Shown here piece by piece: positions 32,829 through 41,124 of a DNA stretch of 47,078 nucleotides; the first letter of the stretch is position 1; each line of letters starts with the position of its first letter. A program made the translations under genes and the position numbers. The stretch comes from JAHJTW01 sp964545545 (lineage in GTDB: Bacteria > Krumholzibacteriota > Krumholzibacteriia > LZORAL124-64-63): assembly GCA_964545545.1 (NCBI GenBank), contig CAZJGK010000013.1, forward strand, positions 1 to 47,078, written 5' to 3'. The notes beneath the pieces were generated by a model that made no database searches, was not told the origin of the DNA, and was given only the letters and a program-made list of their open reading frames with translations.

Positions 32829-34084
32829 TGGACAGGAACCGCACCGTATTCGGCCTGCTGCTGCTTCTGCTCGTCGCCGGCCTGTTGCTGCCGACGGACG
32901 GCGACGCCATCCCGGCCTTCGCCCGCAAGTACGGCTTCAACTGCATGATGTGCCACACGGCCTACCCCAAGCTCAACGACTGGGGCCAGCGCTTCCGCGA
33001 TAACGGCTACCAGCTTCCCGGCCAGGTCGGCAAGGAAGCGGGCGTGTTCGAGACGCCGCCGCCGCTCGCGATGCGCACCTCCACCGGCTTCAACGGCTAC
33101 CACGACGACGCCGGGAAAACCGGCGGCTTCGGCATCATGGGCCTGGACCTGCTGGCCGCGGGCGAGATGCACGAGAACGTGTCGTTCCTGCTGATCTACA
33201 CGCCGCGCATCGACGAGCCCACCTCCGACTACACCGGCACGGACGCCTCCCAGCCGGGAGCGGTCGAGTCGGCGAGCGTCGTCTTCAGCAACCTCGTTCC
33301 CGGGGCGCTGAACCTGCGTGTGGGACGCTTCGAACCCGCCTACCACCTGATCAGCTCCAAGCGCTCCTACTACCTGTCGTCGTCCTACGACGTCTACGGC
33401 TTCGCGACCCCGGCGAGCGACTTCGTGTTCGACGACAACCAGGTCGGTCTCGAGGCCACGGGACACTTCCGCGGCGGCTTCAAGTACGCGGCCGGCGTCG
33501 TCAACGGCACCGGTCCGCGGCCCGACGACAACGTCGCCAAGGACGCGTACCTGTGCCTGTCCCAGACCTTCGGCGCCGGAGACGGGCAGAGCGCCGGGCA
33601 GCGCCTCTCCGCGTTCGGGTACACGGGCAGGCAACCGCACACTGTCCCCCTCACCACGAACTCCCCCACCGGCGAGGCGGCGGGCAAGGACAACGAGTCC
33701 TACTCGCGCTTCGGCGGCGCGGCGAGCCTGAACTGGCGGACCTTCAACCTCCAGGCGATGGTCATGAAGGGGACCGACGCCAAGGCGTTCAACACGTTCG
33801 ATCCGGCGAAGGACTACGAGTTCACCGGCGGCTTCGCCGAGCTGGACTGGGCCGGCCTGTGGAACAACCGGCTGGTGGTCTCGGCCCTGCACAACTGGAT
33901 CTCGCCGCCGGACGAGGATCCCGCCAGCAAGCTCACGGACTGGTCCGGGCTGGTCCGCTACTATCTGGGCGACTGGCGCGCGGTGAACGTGGCCCTCCAC
34001 GCGGAGTACACGCACCGCAAGACGGGCACGACGAATCCGGTTTCCGACGACGGCTTCGCACTGCTGGTCGACTTCGCGTTCTGA
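32828..34084 (+). CDS. Monohaem cytochrome fused to an outer-membrane porin-like barrel
   Basis: 418 residues from the ATG at 32828 (an ATG three bases earlier is also possible), with GGGAGGGG upstream. After the signal peptide (LLLLLLVAGLLLPTDGDA) comes PAFARKYGFNCMMCHTAYP with one CxxCH. Next are LNDWGQRFRDNGYQ and about 350 residues of amphipathic beta strands (NLRVGRFEPAYHLIS, FKYAAGVVNGTG, SRFGGAASLNWRTFNLQAMV), ending in FALLVDFAF with a terminal phenylalanine. The N-terminal haem plus barrel layout recalls Cyc2-type cytochrome-porins that pass electrons across the outer membrane. Sequence-level relation to Cyc2 is not shown. It is coupled to the peroxidase gene. Confidence 0.8.
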   Translation: MDRNRTVFGLLLLLLVAGLLLPTDGDAIPAFARKYGFNCMMCHTAYPKLNDWGQRFRDNGYQLPGQVGKEAGVFETPPPLAMRTSTGFNGYHDDAGKTGGFGIMGLDLLAAGEMHENVSFLLIYTPRIDEPTSDYTGTDASQPGAVESASVVFSNLVPGALNLRVGRFEPAYHLISSKRSYYLSSSYDVYGFATPASDFVFDDNQVGLEATGHFRGGFKYAAGVVNGTGPRPDDNVAKDAYLCLSQTFGAGDGQSAGQRLSAFGYTGRQPHTVPLTTNSPTGEAAGKDNESYSRFGGAASLNWRTFNLQAMVMKGTDAKAFNTFDPAKDYEFTGGFAELDWAGLWNNRLVVSALHNWISPPDEDPASKLTDWSGLVRYYLGDWRAVNVALHAEYTHRKTGTTNPVSDDGFALLVDFAF

Positions 34085-34210
34085 CCCGATGCGGCGCGTG
34101 CGGCATCGCATCCTCTGGACGGCCGCCTTCGACTGGGTCGAGGCGGCCGTCGTCCAGGTGATCTTGTTGGTCGATACGGACTTTTGACCAGGGACAGCGG
34201 ATTCTACGCC

Positions 34211-34227
34211 GGGGAAGTTGGTTCCCC
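34211..34227. terminator. Hairpin between convergent genes
   Basis: GGGGAA-GTTGG-TTCCCC forms a 6-bp stem between the cytochrome-porin and the RND pump gene, which converge. There is no T run, so it is weak as an intrinsic terminator. Confidence 0.3.
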
Positions 34228-34246
34228 ACCTATGATTCGGACTCTC

Positions 34247-37200
34247 TCACTTCCCACCCACCACCAACCTTGTTAACTGCCCCGACAACCGATGCACGAT
34301 CAGATATGCGCAAGGCACCACGATCAAGGTCAGCAGCGCGGAGACCGTCAACCCGCCTACCACCGCCAGCGCCAGGGGCTGCATCAGCTCCGATCCCTCG
34401 CCCAATCCCAGGGCCAGCGGCAGCATGCCGATGACCGTGGTCATCGTCGTCATCAGGATCGGCCGCAGGCGCACCGCCCCGGCCTCCACCACGGCCTGCT
34501 CGACGGGCAGACCCTTCTCGCGCCGGGCGATCTCGACATACTGCACCAGCAGGATGGCGTTGTTCACCACGATGCCGGCCAGCAGGATCAATCCCAGCAG
34601 CACGGGTGCGCTGGTGGGCGTCCCGGTCAACCACAGGATCAGGCCGACCCCGATCAGGGCCATGGGGATGGAGAATAGGATGGCCAGCGGATCGCTCAGG
34701 CTCTCGTACTGGACGGCCATCACCACGAACACCAGGAAGATGGCCAGGATGATGACGGTGTTCAGATTCCGCTGATTCTCCTTCAGCGCCTCCTCCTCGC
34801 CGCCGTAGATCAGCGAGTAGCCCTTGGGCAGGGGCAGGTCCGCCAGGGCGGCCCGCACGCCGGCGGTGACCTGGCCGACGCTGGCGATCTCGTTGTCCAC
34901 ATCCCCGGTCACCCGCACCTGCCGGTTCTGGTTCACCCGCAGGATGGTCGTCGGACCGGTGCCCAAGTGCACATCGGCCACGTCGCGCAGGTAGATGGGC
35001 TGATCGTCACCCGGGAACAGCGCGATGGAGCCCAGGTTCTCCGGGCTGGTGAATGACTCGCGCGGCAGGCGCACACGGATGTCGTACTCGTTGTTGTGCT
35101 CGGTGAAACGCGTCACGACCGTCCCGTCCAGGGCGGTTCGTACCGTCTGGCCCACCTGGGCCACGTCCAGGCCCAGATCCGCGGCGCGCTGCCGGTCGAT
35201 CTCGATCGACAGCTGTGGGCTGGCCTCCTCGGTCGACAGCTCGATCCCTCCGAGACCGGGGACGGCGCTCATCCGTCGCAGCATCTGCTGGGCGAGGGAC
35301 TGCAGTTCGGCCAGATCATCCCCCTGGATCGACACCGCCACGTCGGCATCCGCCTGGTTGGTCCGCAGCCCGCGGATCCGCGGCGGCCGCACGAAGATCT
35401 GCGCCCCAGGGATCCCCAGGTCATTGATCTTCTTCTGGAGTTCGGCGACCCACAGCGAAGCGGGCATGTCGCGCCGCTGGCTCGAGGGCCCCAGCTGAAT
35501 GCCCATGGACCCCCGGCCGCCCCGGGTCATGGTGGAGCCACCGTACAGGTAGCCGCCGGCGGTGGTGAAGACGTGCTGGACATAGGGCATGGTCCGCACC
35601 AGACCCTCGAGCTGCAGGGCCACCTCGTTGGTGCGCTCGGGGGAGGTGCCGGGGGGCATCCGCACATACACCCCCACATTGCCGTCGTCCACCGCGGGCA
35701 GGAATTCGCTGCCCAGGTCCCGGGTCAGCAGCAGGACGCCGGCGAGACAAGCGAACGCGGCCGGAATCACAATCCAGCGCCAATGGACCGCCCCGGCCGC
35801 CACCACCCGGTACCCGGCGGTGAAGCGGATCAGACCTCGGTTGAAGGCGGTCACGATGGGATTGCGCGTCAGGTGGCTGGTGCGCTCGATCTTGGCCAGC
35901 TGGGCCGAGAGCATGGGCACCAGGGTCAAGGCGACGACCAGCGAGGCCACGATGGCGAACGAGATGGTCAGGATCAGCTCGCGGAAGATGAGCGCCGCCA
36001 GGCCCGTGATCAGCAGGAACGGAACCACCGCCGCCAGGTTGGTCAGGGTCGAGGCCACGACGGCCGAGGCGACCTCGGAAGAGCCCAGGTGAGCGGCCTC
36101 CTCCGGATCCTCCACGCCCAGCTGGCGGTGCCGGAAGATGTTCTCGAGCATTACGATCGAATTGTCGATCAGCAGCCCGATGCCCAGGGCCAGTCCGCCC
36201 AGGCTCATGATGTTCAGCGTCAGGTGCCCCAGCCCCATCATCACGAAGGTGGCCAGCACGGCCAGGGGGATGGACAGCCCGATGATGAAGGTCTTGCGCA
36301 GGCTGCCCAGGAACAGCAACACCACCAGCATGGCCAGCGATCCGCCCATGATCGCCGCGTTGCGCACCCCCGAGAGCGCGTTGCGGATGAAGAACGACTG
36401 GTCGGAAATGACCTCGTAGTGGATGTCGTCGGGGATGAACCGCGAGTCGGTGAGCTGGGCCATCCGGGCGGCCAGCCCCTGCGCCACCTTGACGGTGTTG
36501 GCGTCCGGCTGCTTGCTGACCGAGAGCTTCACCGCCGGCACTCCGTCCAGCCGTGCCCATAGGCGTTGCTCCTGGTGGGTGTCGGTGATCTCGGCGACCT
36601 CCGACAGGGGGATCCGCTGGGCCGATCCCGGCACGCTGAGCAGGACCTTGCGGATGTCGTCCACGCTCTGGAACTTGCCGGCGGTCTTGCCCACGATATC
36701 GAAGCTCGGCGAAGTGACGTTGCCGACGGCGATGTCCTGGTTCTCGGCCCGGATGCGGCCGATGACATCCGAAACGGTCAAACCGTAGAAGCGGAGCCGT
36801 TCCTGGTCCAGGGTCACCCGGATCTCGCGGACCAGCCCCCCTGCCACATCCACCCCGGCCACGCCCTCGACCGTCAACAGCTGAGGATGCAGGCGCAGAT
36901 TCACCCAGTTGCGCAGGTCCACCAGGTCCCGCGTGGGCGAGCTGAACCCGATCTCGTAAACCGGGATCTGCGAGGGATCCATCTTGCGGATCACCGGCGG
37001 CTCGGCGTCTGCCGGCAGGCGCGAACGGGCGCGGTCGAGGTTCTTGGAGGCGTCCTGCAGGGCGAAGTTGATGTCCGTGCCGTAATTGAACATCAGATCG
37101 ATGTCGCAGTCGCCCTCGCTGGTCTCGCTCTGCAGCTCCGTCAGATCCTCGGTGGTGGCCAGGCTGGTCTCCAGGACCTTGGTGACCTGCTCCTCCATGA

Positions 37201-37393
37201 CCTCCGGGGCCACGCCCGGATAAGTCACGCGCACACGGATCTGGGGATAGATGATCTGAGGCAGCAGGTCCAGGGGCAGCTGGCCCGCAAAGAACAGGCC
37301 CACCACCACGACCACCGAGGCGCACGCGAGCACCCCGATCGGGCGCCGGATCGAGAGACTGGAAAGGCTGCTCCGGCGCTTCGGTTCGCTCAT
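34247..37393 (-). CDS. RND efflux pump inner-membrane transporter (HAE-1/AcrB-like)
   Basis: 1048 residues, the usual length for the family. The N-terminal helix (SIRRPIGVLACASVVVVV), two large periplasmic loops and 12 membrane helices are in the expected order. Family motifs include YPQIRVRVTYPGVAPEVMEEQV and the TM4 proton-relay segment GLLIDNSIVMLEN, which has Asp-Asn rather than Asp-Asp as in many non-enteric members. In TM10-12 there is VFVVMAVQYESLSDPLAI and GIVVNNAILLVQYV. Its ATG overlaps the stop of the adaptor gene (ATGA). It expels drugs, metals or metabolites by proton antiport; the substrate cannot be told. No TolC-like outer-membrane gene is in the window. Confidence 0.95.
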   Translation of the reverse strand: MSEPKRRSSLSSLSIRRPIGVLACASVVVVVGLFFAGQLPLDLLPQIIYPQIRVRVTYPGVAPEVMEEQVTKVLETSLATTEDLTELQSETSEGDCDIDLMFNYGTDINFALQDASKNLDRARSRLPADAEPPVIRKMDPSQIPVYEIGFSSPTRDLVDLRNWVNLRLHPQLLTVEGVAGVDVAGGLVREIRVTLDQERLRFYGLTVSDVIGRIRAENQDIAVGNVTSPSFDIVGKTAGKFQSVDDIRKVLLSVPGSAQRIPLSEVAEITDTHQEQRLWARLDGVPAVKLSVSKQPDANTVKVAQGLAARMAQLTDSRFIPDDIHYEVISDQSFFIRNALSGVRNAAIMGGSLAMLVVLLFLGSLRKTFIIGLSIPLAVLATFVMMGLGHLTLNIMSLGGLALGIGLLIDNSIVMLENIFRHRQLGVEDPEEAAHLGSSEVASAVVASTLTNLAAVVPFLLITGLAALIFRELILTISFAIVASLVVALTLVPMLSAQLAKIERTSHLTRNPIVTAFNRGLIRFTAGYRVVAAGAVHWRWIVIPAAFACLAGVLLLTRDLGSEFLPAVDDGNVGVYVRMPPGTSPERTNEVALQLEGLVRTMPYVQHVFTTAGGYLYGGSTMTRGGRGSMGIQLGPSSQRRDMPASLWVAELQKKINDLGIPGAQIFVRPPRIRGLRTNQADADVAVSIQGDDLAELQSLAQQMLRRMSAVPGLGGIELSTEEASPQLSIEIDRQRAADLGLDVAQVGQTVRTALDGTVVTRFTEHNNEYDIRVRLPRESFTSPENLGSIALFPGDDQPIYLRDVADVHLGTGPTTILRVNQNRQVRVTGDVDNEIASVGQVTAGVRAALADLPLPKGYSLIYGGEEEALKENQRNLNTVIILAIFLVFVVMAVQYESLSDPLAILFSIPMALIGVGLILWLTGTPTSAPVLLGLILLAGIVVNNAILLVQYVEIARREKGLPVEQAVVEAGAVRLRPILMTTMTTVIGMLPLALGLGEGSELMQPLALAVVGGLTVSALLTLIVVPCAYLIVHRLSGQLTRLVVGGK

Positions 37394-38493
37394 TGCGGGC
37401 TCCCCGCAGAGCCGGCCTTGGCGCTGACGCGAACCTTGGTTCCCGACCTCAGGTTCACATGGCCGGAGCTGACCACCTCCTCGCCCCGGGCGAGCCCACG
37501 GGTGATCTCGATCCAGCCTTCGGTGGTCAGACCGGTCTGTACCATCCGGCGGCTGAGGGTGTCGGCCGCCACGACGTACACGAACGATCCGCCCTCGCCG
37601 ACTCCGATGGCCGCCGCCGGCACCGTCAGCACATCCTTGCGGCTGTCCAGGGCGAACTCGACCCGCGCCAGGAATCCTGGCTTCGCGTCTACATCCGCCG
37701 GCAGCGGATCCAGCACAACTTCGACCGGGACCAGCCGGCTGGCGGCATCCGCACTGGGAAAGATCCGCCGGATGTGGCCGGAGAAATGCCGGCCGGGATA
37801 GGCGTCCAGCTGCAGGTCCGCCGCCTGGCCGGATTCGAGGTGGACCACATCCAGCTCCGAAACCCGGACCCGGACCACCAGCAGGGAATCGTCCACGATG
37901 GTGAACATGGCCCCGTTGGCCGAGACGGTGCTGCCCTTTTCGACTCGCTTGGCGGTCACCATGCCCGCGACCGGGGCCGTGATGCGCGTGAACGCGAGGC
38001 GGGTCTCCCAGAGCTGCACATCGGCCTTGGCGATGGCGAACGCGGAGCGCGCGGCATCCACTTCCTCGGCTGTCACCAGCTCGTTGGCCAGCAATTCCTC
38101 GGCTCGTCGGTAAGCGGCCTCGGCGTTGGCCAGGATGGCCTTGGCCCGTTCCAGCTGCGCCTCGGTCTCGCGCGCATCGAGCCGGGCCATCAGCTGCCCC
38201 GCCTCCACCCGATCACCCTCCTCGACCAGGACTTCCAGGACGATGCCGGCAGCCTGGGCGTTGACCGCGACGGTCCGGATGGGTTCGATGGAACCGGTCA
38301 CCGCCACGGTCCTGGCCAGATCGCGGGGCTGGACATCCACCACCGCCACCGGGACGGTCATGGCCGGATGTCCGGCACCCCCGCCGGAACCCGCGGCAGG
38401 CGAGCCGCCGGAACCCGCCTCCCGGGAGCAGCCGCCGGGCATCGTCATCAGGGCAAAGAACAGCAGGGATGACGCAACGGCGTGGACTTTCAT
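37390..38493 (-). CDS. RND efflux periplasmic adaptor (membrane fusion protein), lipoprotein
   Basis: 367 residues with GGGAGG before the ATG. The signal ends in a lipobox (MPGGC), so it is lipid-anchored like AcrA. A biotinyl-lipoyl-like half (GSIEPIRTVAVNAQAAGIVLEVLVEEGDRVEAGQ) leads into a helical hairpin (LERAKAILANAEAAYRRAEELL). The second lipoyl half (RITAPVAGMVTAKRVEKGSTV), the beta-barrel and the membrane-proximal domains follow. It links the inner-membrane pump, encoded next with a four-base overlap, to an outer-membrane channel. The order adaptor-then-pump is standard. Confidence 0.94.
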   Translation of the reverse strand: MKVHAVASSLLFFALMTMPGGCSREAGSGGSPAAGSGGGAGHPAMTVPVAVVDVQPRDLARTVAVTGSIEPIRTVAVNAQAAGIVLEVLVEEGDRVEAGQLMARLDARETEAQLERAKAILANAEAAYRRAEELLANELVTAEEVDAARSAFAIAKADVQLWETRLAFTRITAPVAGMVTAKRVEKGSTVSANGAMFTIVDDSLLVVRVRVSELDVVHLESGQAADLQLDAYPGRHFSGHIRRIFPSADAASRLVPVEVVLDPLPADVDAKPGFLARVEFALDSRKDVLTVPAAAIGVGEGGSFVYVVAADTLSRRMVQTGLTTEGWIEITRGLARGEEVVSSGHVNLRSGTKVRVSAKAGSAGSPQ

Positions 38494-38580
38494 GTTCCTC
38501 CCATCAGGGGCCGGGGAATCCGTCTACCATAAGGGGAATAAAATACACCCGCCTGGGCGCGGGTTCCTAGAAACAAATGC

Positions 38581-38600
38581 GGGCTGTTGAGCGGCAGCCC
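38581..38600 (-). terminator. Possible terminator after the regulatory-gap region of the GH-like gene
   Basis: On the minus strand GGGCTG and CAGCCC pair around an 8-base loop, followed by GCATTTGTTT. It lies about 100 bases beyond the stop of the glycosidase-like gene and upstream of the efflux operon. The stem is short and the T run is interrupted. Confidence 0.4.
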
Positions 38601-38697
38601 CCGTAGCCGAAGCCGCGGGGGGGGCGACCGGTCTCTCAGCCCTGACCGCACCCATCACGGATATACCAGGCGGAACATTTCATTTCTCCATTTGCTC

Positions 38698-39969
38698 TCA
38701 ATGAACAGGCAGCGCTCCCCCCGTCACCAAAGGCAGCTGGCCGACTTTTCGAGACCCAGCAGGGACCATCTTGTACGCGCCGGTGGCAAGATCCGTGACC
38801 TGCAGGGATGCCTGTTTCGTGTTGATGGTCCCGGCACCCCACTCCACGGTACGTTTATGTCCGTCCCGGTAGCTTATCGTGTAGGGATTGCTGCCGGTGA
38901 CTCCCGTTGAGCCGTCCAGCAACGCGGCCAGCAGGTAGTAGGCGTAGAATCCCGGCTTCGGGTTCCCGTCGGCATCCCACAATGCGGTCATGCTGTTTCC
39001 GTGGGTGGGATGCCCACCGTCGTTGCTCCTGAACCACAGCACGAACTTCACACCCCGGCTCAGGGCCTCGAGGTTGATACCCATGACGGCCTTGAAGTGG
39101 GCCTCCGGCGTGTAGGACTCGACGTTAAGAGACGGGCCGCCGGCCTCGGTGCAAACGATGGGCGCACCCCTGGCAATGGTCCTCAGGAACTTCACCCTCG
39201 CCGGAATCAGGGACTCTGGACCGTAGAAGTGCCCGTCAACTAGATCGAATTTGCATCGTTTGGTGATGCTCTTGAGCAGATCCGCTTTCGCCCCGCCGGC
39301 AGCGAGGAAATCCAGTGCCCCGGAGGAAATTCCTCCCAGGCAATAATTGGCACCCTGGTCGGCGTCGTGCACCGCGGCATAGGTGGCGTTGTTGACCGCC
39401 ACGAATTGGTCCCATGTCCCGGCCCAGCCGGCTATCACCCTCCCCTGGTTCGTGAACTCGTTGATCGCCTGCCAGTATTTCACCCTGGCCCTGAGCCCCG
39501 GCATGTCGTCCTTGCCGTCGAAGTCGTAACGCTCAACAGTGGCCCGCACGAATTGTCGCCAGTGGGCGAGATCGGTCGGCATCCGATTAGGTGTACCGTA
39601 CTTCGTGGCCTCAGTGTAGGCCGGGGCATCGGGCGCAAAGGTTATGAATGGCTCAATGCCTACCGCTTGCATCGCCTTGATGCGCTGATCTAAACCACGC
39701 CAATCGTAAACACCGCGGTTCGGCTCCCTGAATGACCAGGTCGCATTAATCCTGGCGATGGTCATCCCGGCAGCGGCCAGCCGCGGGTACGTATTGACCT
39801 GGTTCGAGGCGAACGAAATGCCGAGGGACGGCTGCGGGCTCACTGCCAGATCAGATAGCAGCATGTTGCCCACGCCCGGCGGTGGTGGCGTTGGTGACCG
39901 GGGGTTCCTTGGCATACAGCGCATTCCGCATAGCAATATAACCGCCGGGAGAATCAGTAGTTTTTTCAT
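38698..39969 (-). CDS. Secreted glycoside hydrolase-like TIM-barrel protein (clan GH-A type)
   Basis: 423 residues from the ATG at 39969, with AAGGGAG 7 bases upstream; the open frame extends 46 codons further through the hairpin leader but without support. An export signal (LLILPAVILLCGMRC) is followed by a proline-rich linker. The catalytic domain follows a GH39/GH5-like pattern: GMTIARINATWSF and EPNRGVYDWRGLDQRI, a candidate acid/base in WQAINEF (E171), and a candidate nucleophile in IVCTEAGGPS (E275). Later strands include GVKFVLWFR. The substrate is unknown. It is probably anchored or secreted for polysaccharide breakdown. It lies alone between an outer-membrane protein gene and the efflux operon. 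Confidence 0.75.
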   Translation of the reverse strand: MKKLLILPAVILLCGMRCMPRNPRSPTPPPPGVGNMLLSDLAVSPQPSLGISFASNQVNTYPRLAAAGMTIARINATWSFREPNRGVYDWRGLDQRIKAMQAVGIEPFITFAPDAPAYTEATKYGTPNRMPTDLAHWRQFVRATVERYDFDGKDDMPGLRARVKYWQAINEFTNQGRVIAGWAGTWDQFVAVNNATYAAVHDADQGANYCLGGISSGALDFLAAGGAKADLLKSITKRCKFDLVDGHFYGPESLIPARVKFLRTIARGAPIVCTEAGGPSLNVESYTPEAHFKAVMGINLEALSRGVKFVLWFRSNDGGHPTHGNSMTALWDADGNPKPGFYAYYLLAALLDGSTGVTGSNPYTISYRDGHKRTVEWGAGTINTKQASLQVTDLATGAYKMVPAGSRKVGQLPLVTGGALPVH

Positions 39970-40033
39970 TTCGGCTCCCTTGGGATATAGGCTTCCCGTG
40001 CATCTCCCCGGTCTTGGCAGTCTGAATGGCGGG

Positions 40034-40063
40034 GTCTCCTGCAAGCTCACGCTTGCAGGAGAC
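40034..40063. promoter_or_regulatory. Strong hairpin in the leader of the GH-like gene
   Basis: GTCTCCTGCAAGC and GCTTGCAGGAGAC make a perfect 13-bp stem with a TCAC loop, about 65 bases upstream of the GH-like ATG. On the minus strand no T run follows, so it may be a leader structure, an RNA-stability element, or a terminator of the upstream gene acting with Rho. Confidence 0.5.
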
Positions 40064-40116
40064 TCTTGAGTTAATGCGGGCAGAGGCTGCGGATCGACCT
40101 TCGGCAATTGCCCTGT

Positions 40117-40143
40117 TCAAAACTTCCAGCGGGATGCGCTCAT
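40117..40143 (-). CDS. Possible 8-residue leader peptide
   Basis: This frame reads MSASRWKF then stop. It has a perfect AGGAGG seven bases before its ATG, a better ribosome site than the GH-like gene itself. It lies between the outer-membrane barrel gene and the 13-bp hairpin. It may regulate the downstream gene, or it may be the decayed start of a lost gene. Confidence 0.25.
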   Translation of the reverse strand: MSASRWKF

Positions 40144-40238
40144 TTCAACACCTCCTGGCTACACAAAAATAGCCTTTTCGAGATGTCGGAAAAAGGCAGG
40201 CAAGTCCAGTCGATGCGCGGCTCTCACGTCATTCGATG

Positions 40239-40871
40239 TCAGCGAAAGTAGAAAGCGAAGCCGGCGCCCACATAGCTGAACGAGTCGTCGTTGAGTCCGA
40301 GGCCGACTTCGGCGATGAAATCGGCGGTGTCGGACAGCCGGTACTCGATTCCGGGTACCAAGTGGACTGTCGTGAACGTGTCGTCGACCCCCTGCGGGGC
40401 GTCCTTGATCGACTCGAACGACGCATCCAGTGCACCGCACAGCTCCAGGTTCTCGGTCACGTGTCCGCTGAACTGGGGCGTGACGTCGAACCCCATGGTG
40501 TCGAAATTCCCATTGCTCGCGTTCACCCAATGGATGCCGCCCGCCACCGAAAAAGCCAGGCCGGCATTCGGCTGTGCGTTCTTCAGGATCCACAGCTCGC
40601 CGTCCGCGCCGATGTAGACCATGTTTTCGAAGAAACCCACCTTGGCTTCGGCATCGAAACGGTCGGTGAAACCGTACCCGCCCCTGGCCACGACTCCGAA
40701 TTCGTCGTCCGCGCCGTTCTTGCCGATCACCATGATCGGGGCGGCCATCAGCTTGTAGACCCCCGCGTCCATGGTCTCGGCAGACTGCAGGACGCCGATG
40801 TGCTGGGCAGCGGCCGGCAGTCCCATGCACAGGACCAGACTGGCGGCAAGAACTCCGATAAAGATCCTCAT
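40239..40871 (-). CDS. Outer-membrane beta-barrel protein
   Basis: 210 residues from the ATG at 40871, with GGGAGA about 9 bases upstream. The signal peptide ends at AAAQ. The rest is made of alternating strands (YKLMAAPIMVIGKNGADDEFG, GYGFTDRFDAEAKVGFFENMVYIGADG, AGLAFSVAGGIHWV, HLVPGIEYRLSDTADFIAEVGLGL). It finishes with SYVGAGFAFYFR, an aromatic strand typical of outer-membrane proteins. It probably forms an 8- to 10-stranded barrel of unknown function. It lies downstream of the sensor-kinase operon, separated by about 250 bases with no definite feature. Confidence 0.78.
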   Translation of the reverse strand: MRIFIGVLAASLVLCMGLPAAAQHIGVLQSAETMDAGVYKLMAAPIMVIGKNGADDEFGVVARGGYGFTDRFDAEAKVGFFENMVYIGADGELWILKNAQPNAGLAFSVAGGIHWVNASNGNFDTMGFDVTPQFSGHVTENLELCGALDASFESIKDAPQGVDDTFTTVHLVPGIEYRLSDTADFIAEVGLGLNDDSFSYVGAGFAFYFR

Positions 40872-41124
40872 GTAACATTCTCCCGGGTTGAGTAGGAATC
40901 GTCGGTGGGCCGAACAGATCCGTTCTGTTGGTGCGACCCTGGTGGCTATGGGTGGCAGCCCATAAAGCATGCCACCCTCTAAAAGCCACTATCGTGCCAG
41001 ACATAACTGCTTGGTGTGGAATGAATTAATTGAATTGCGGGATTGGGGTCTCCATCAAAAAGATGCGGGGTCAATCAAAATGACGGGGCGGCCCAAGTTA
41101 TCTGCGAGTCCACCGTCGCCAAGG

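Noticed and set aside
32675..34111. Minus-strand open frame of 478 codons
   Set aside because: Antisense of the cytochrome-porin gene; Val/Arg/Gly-rich and without motifs.
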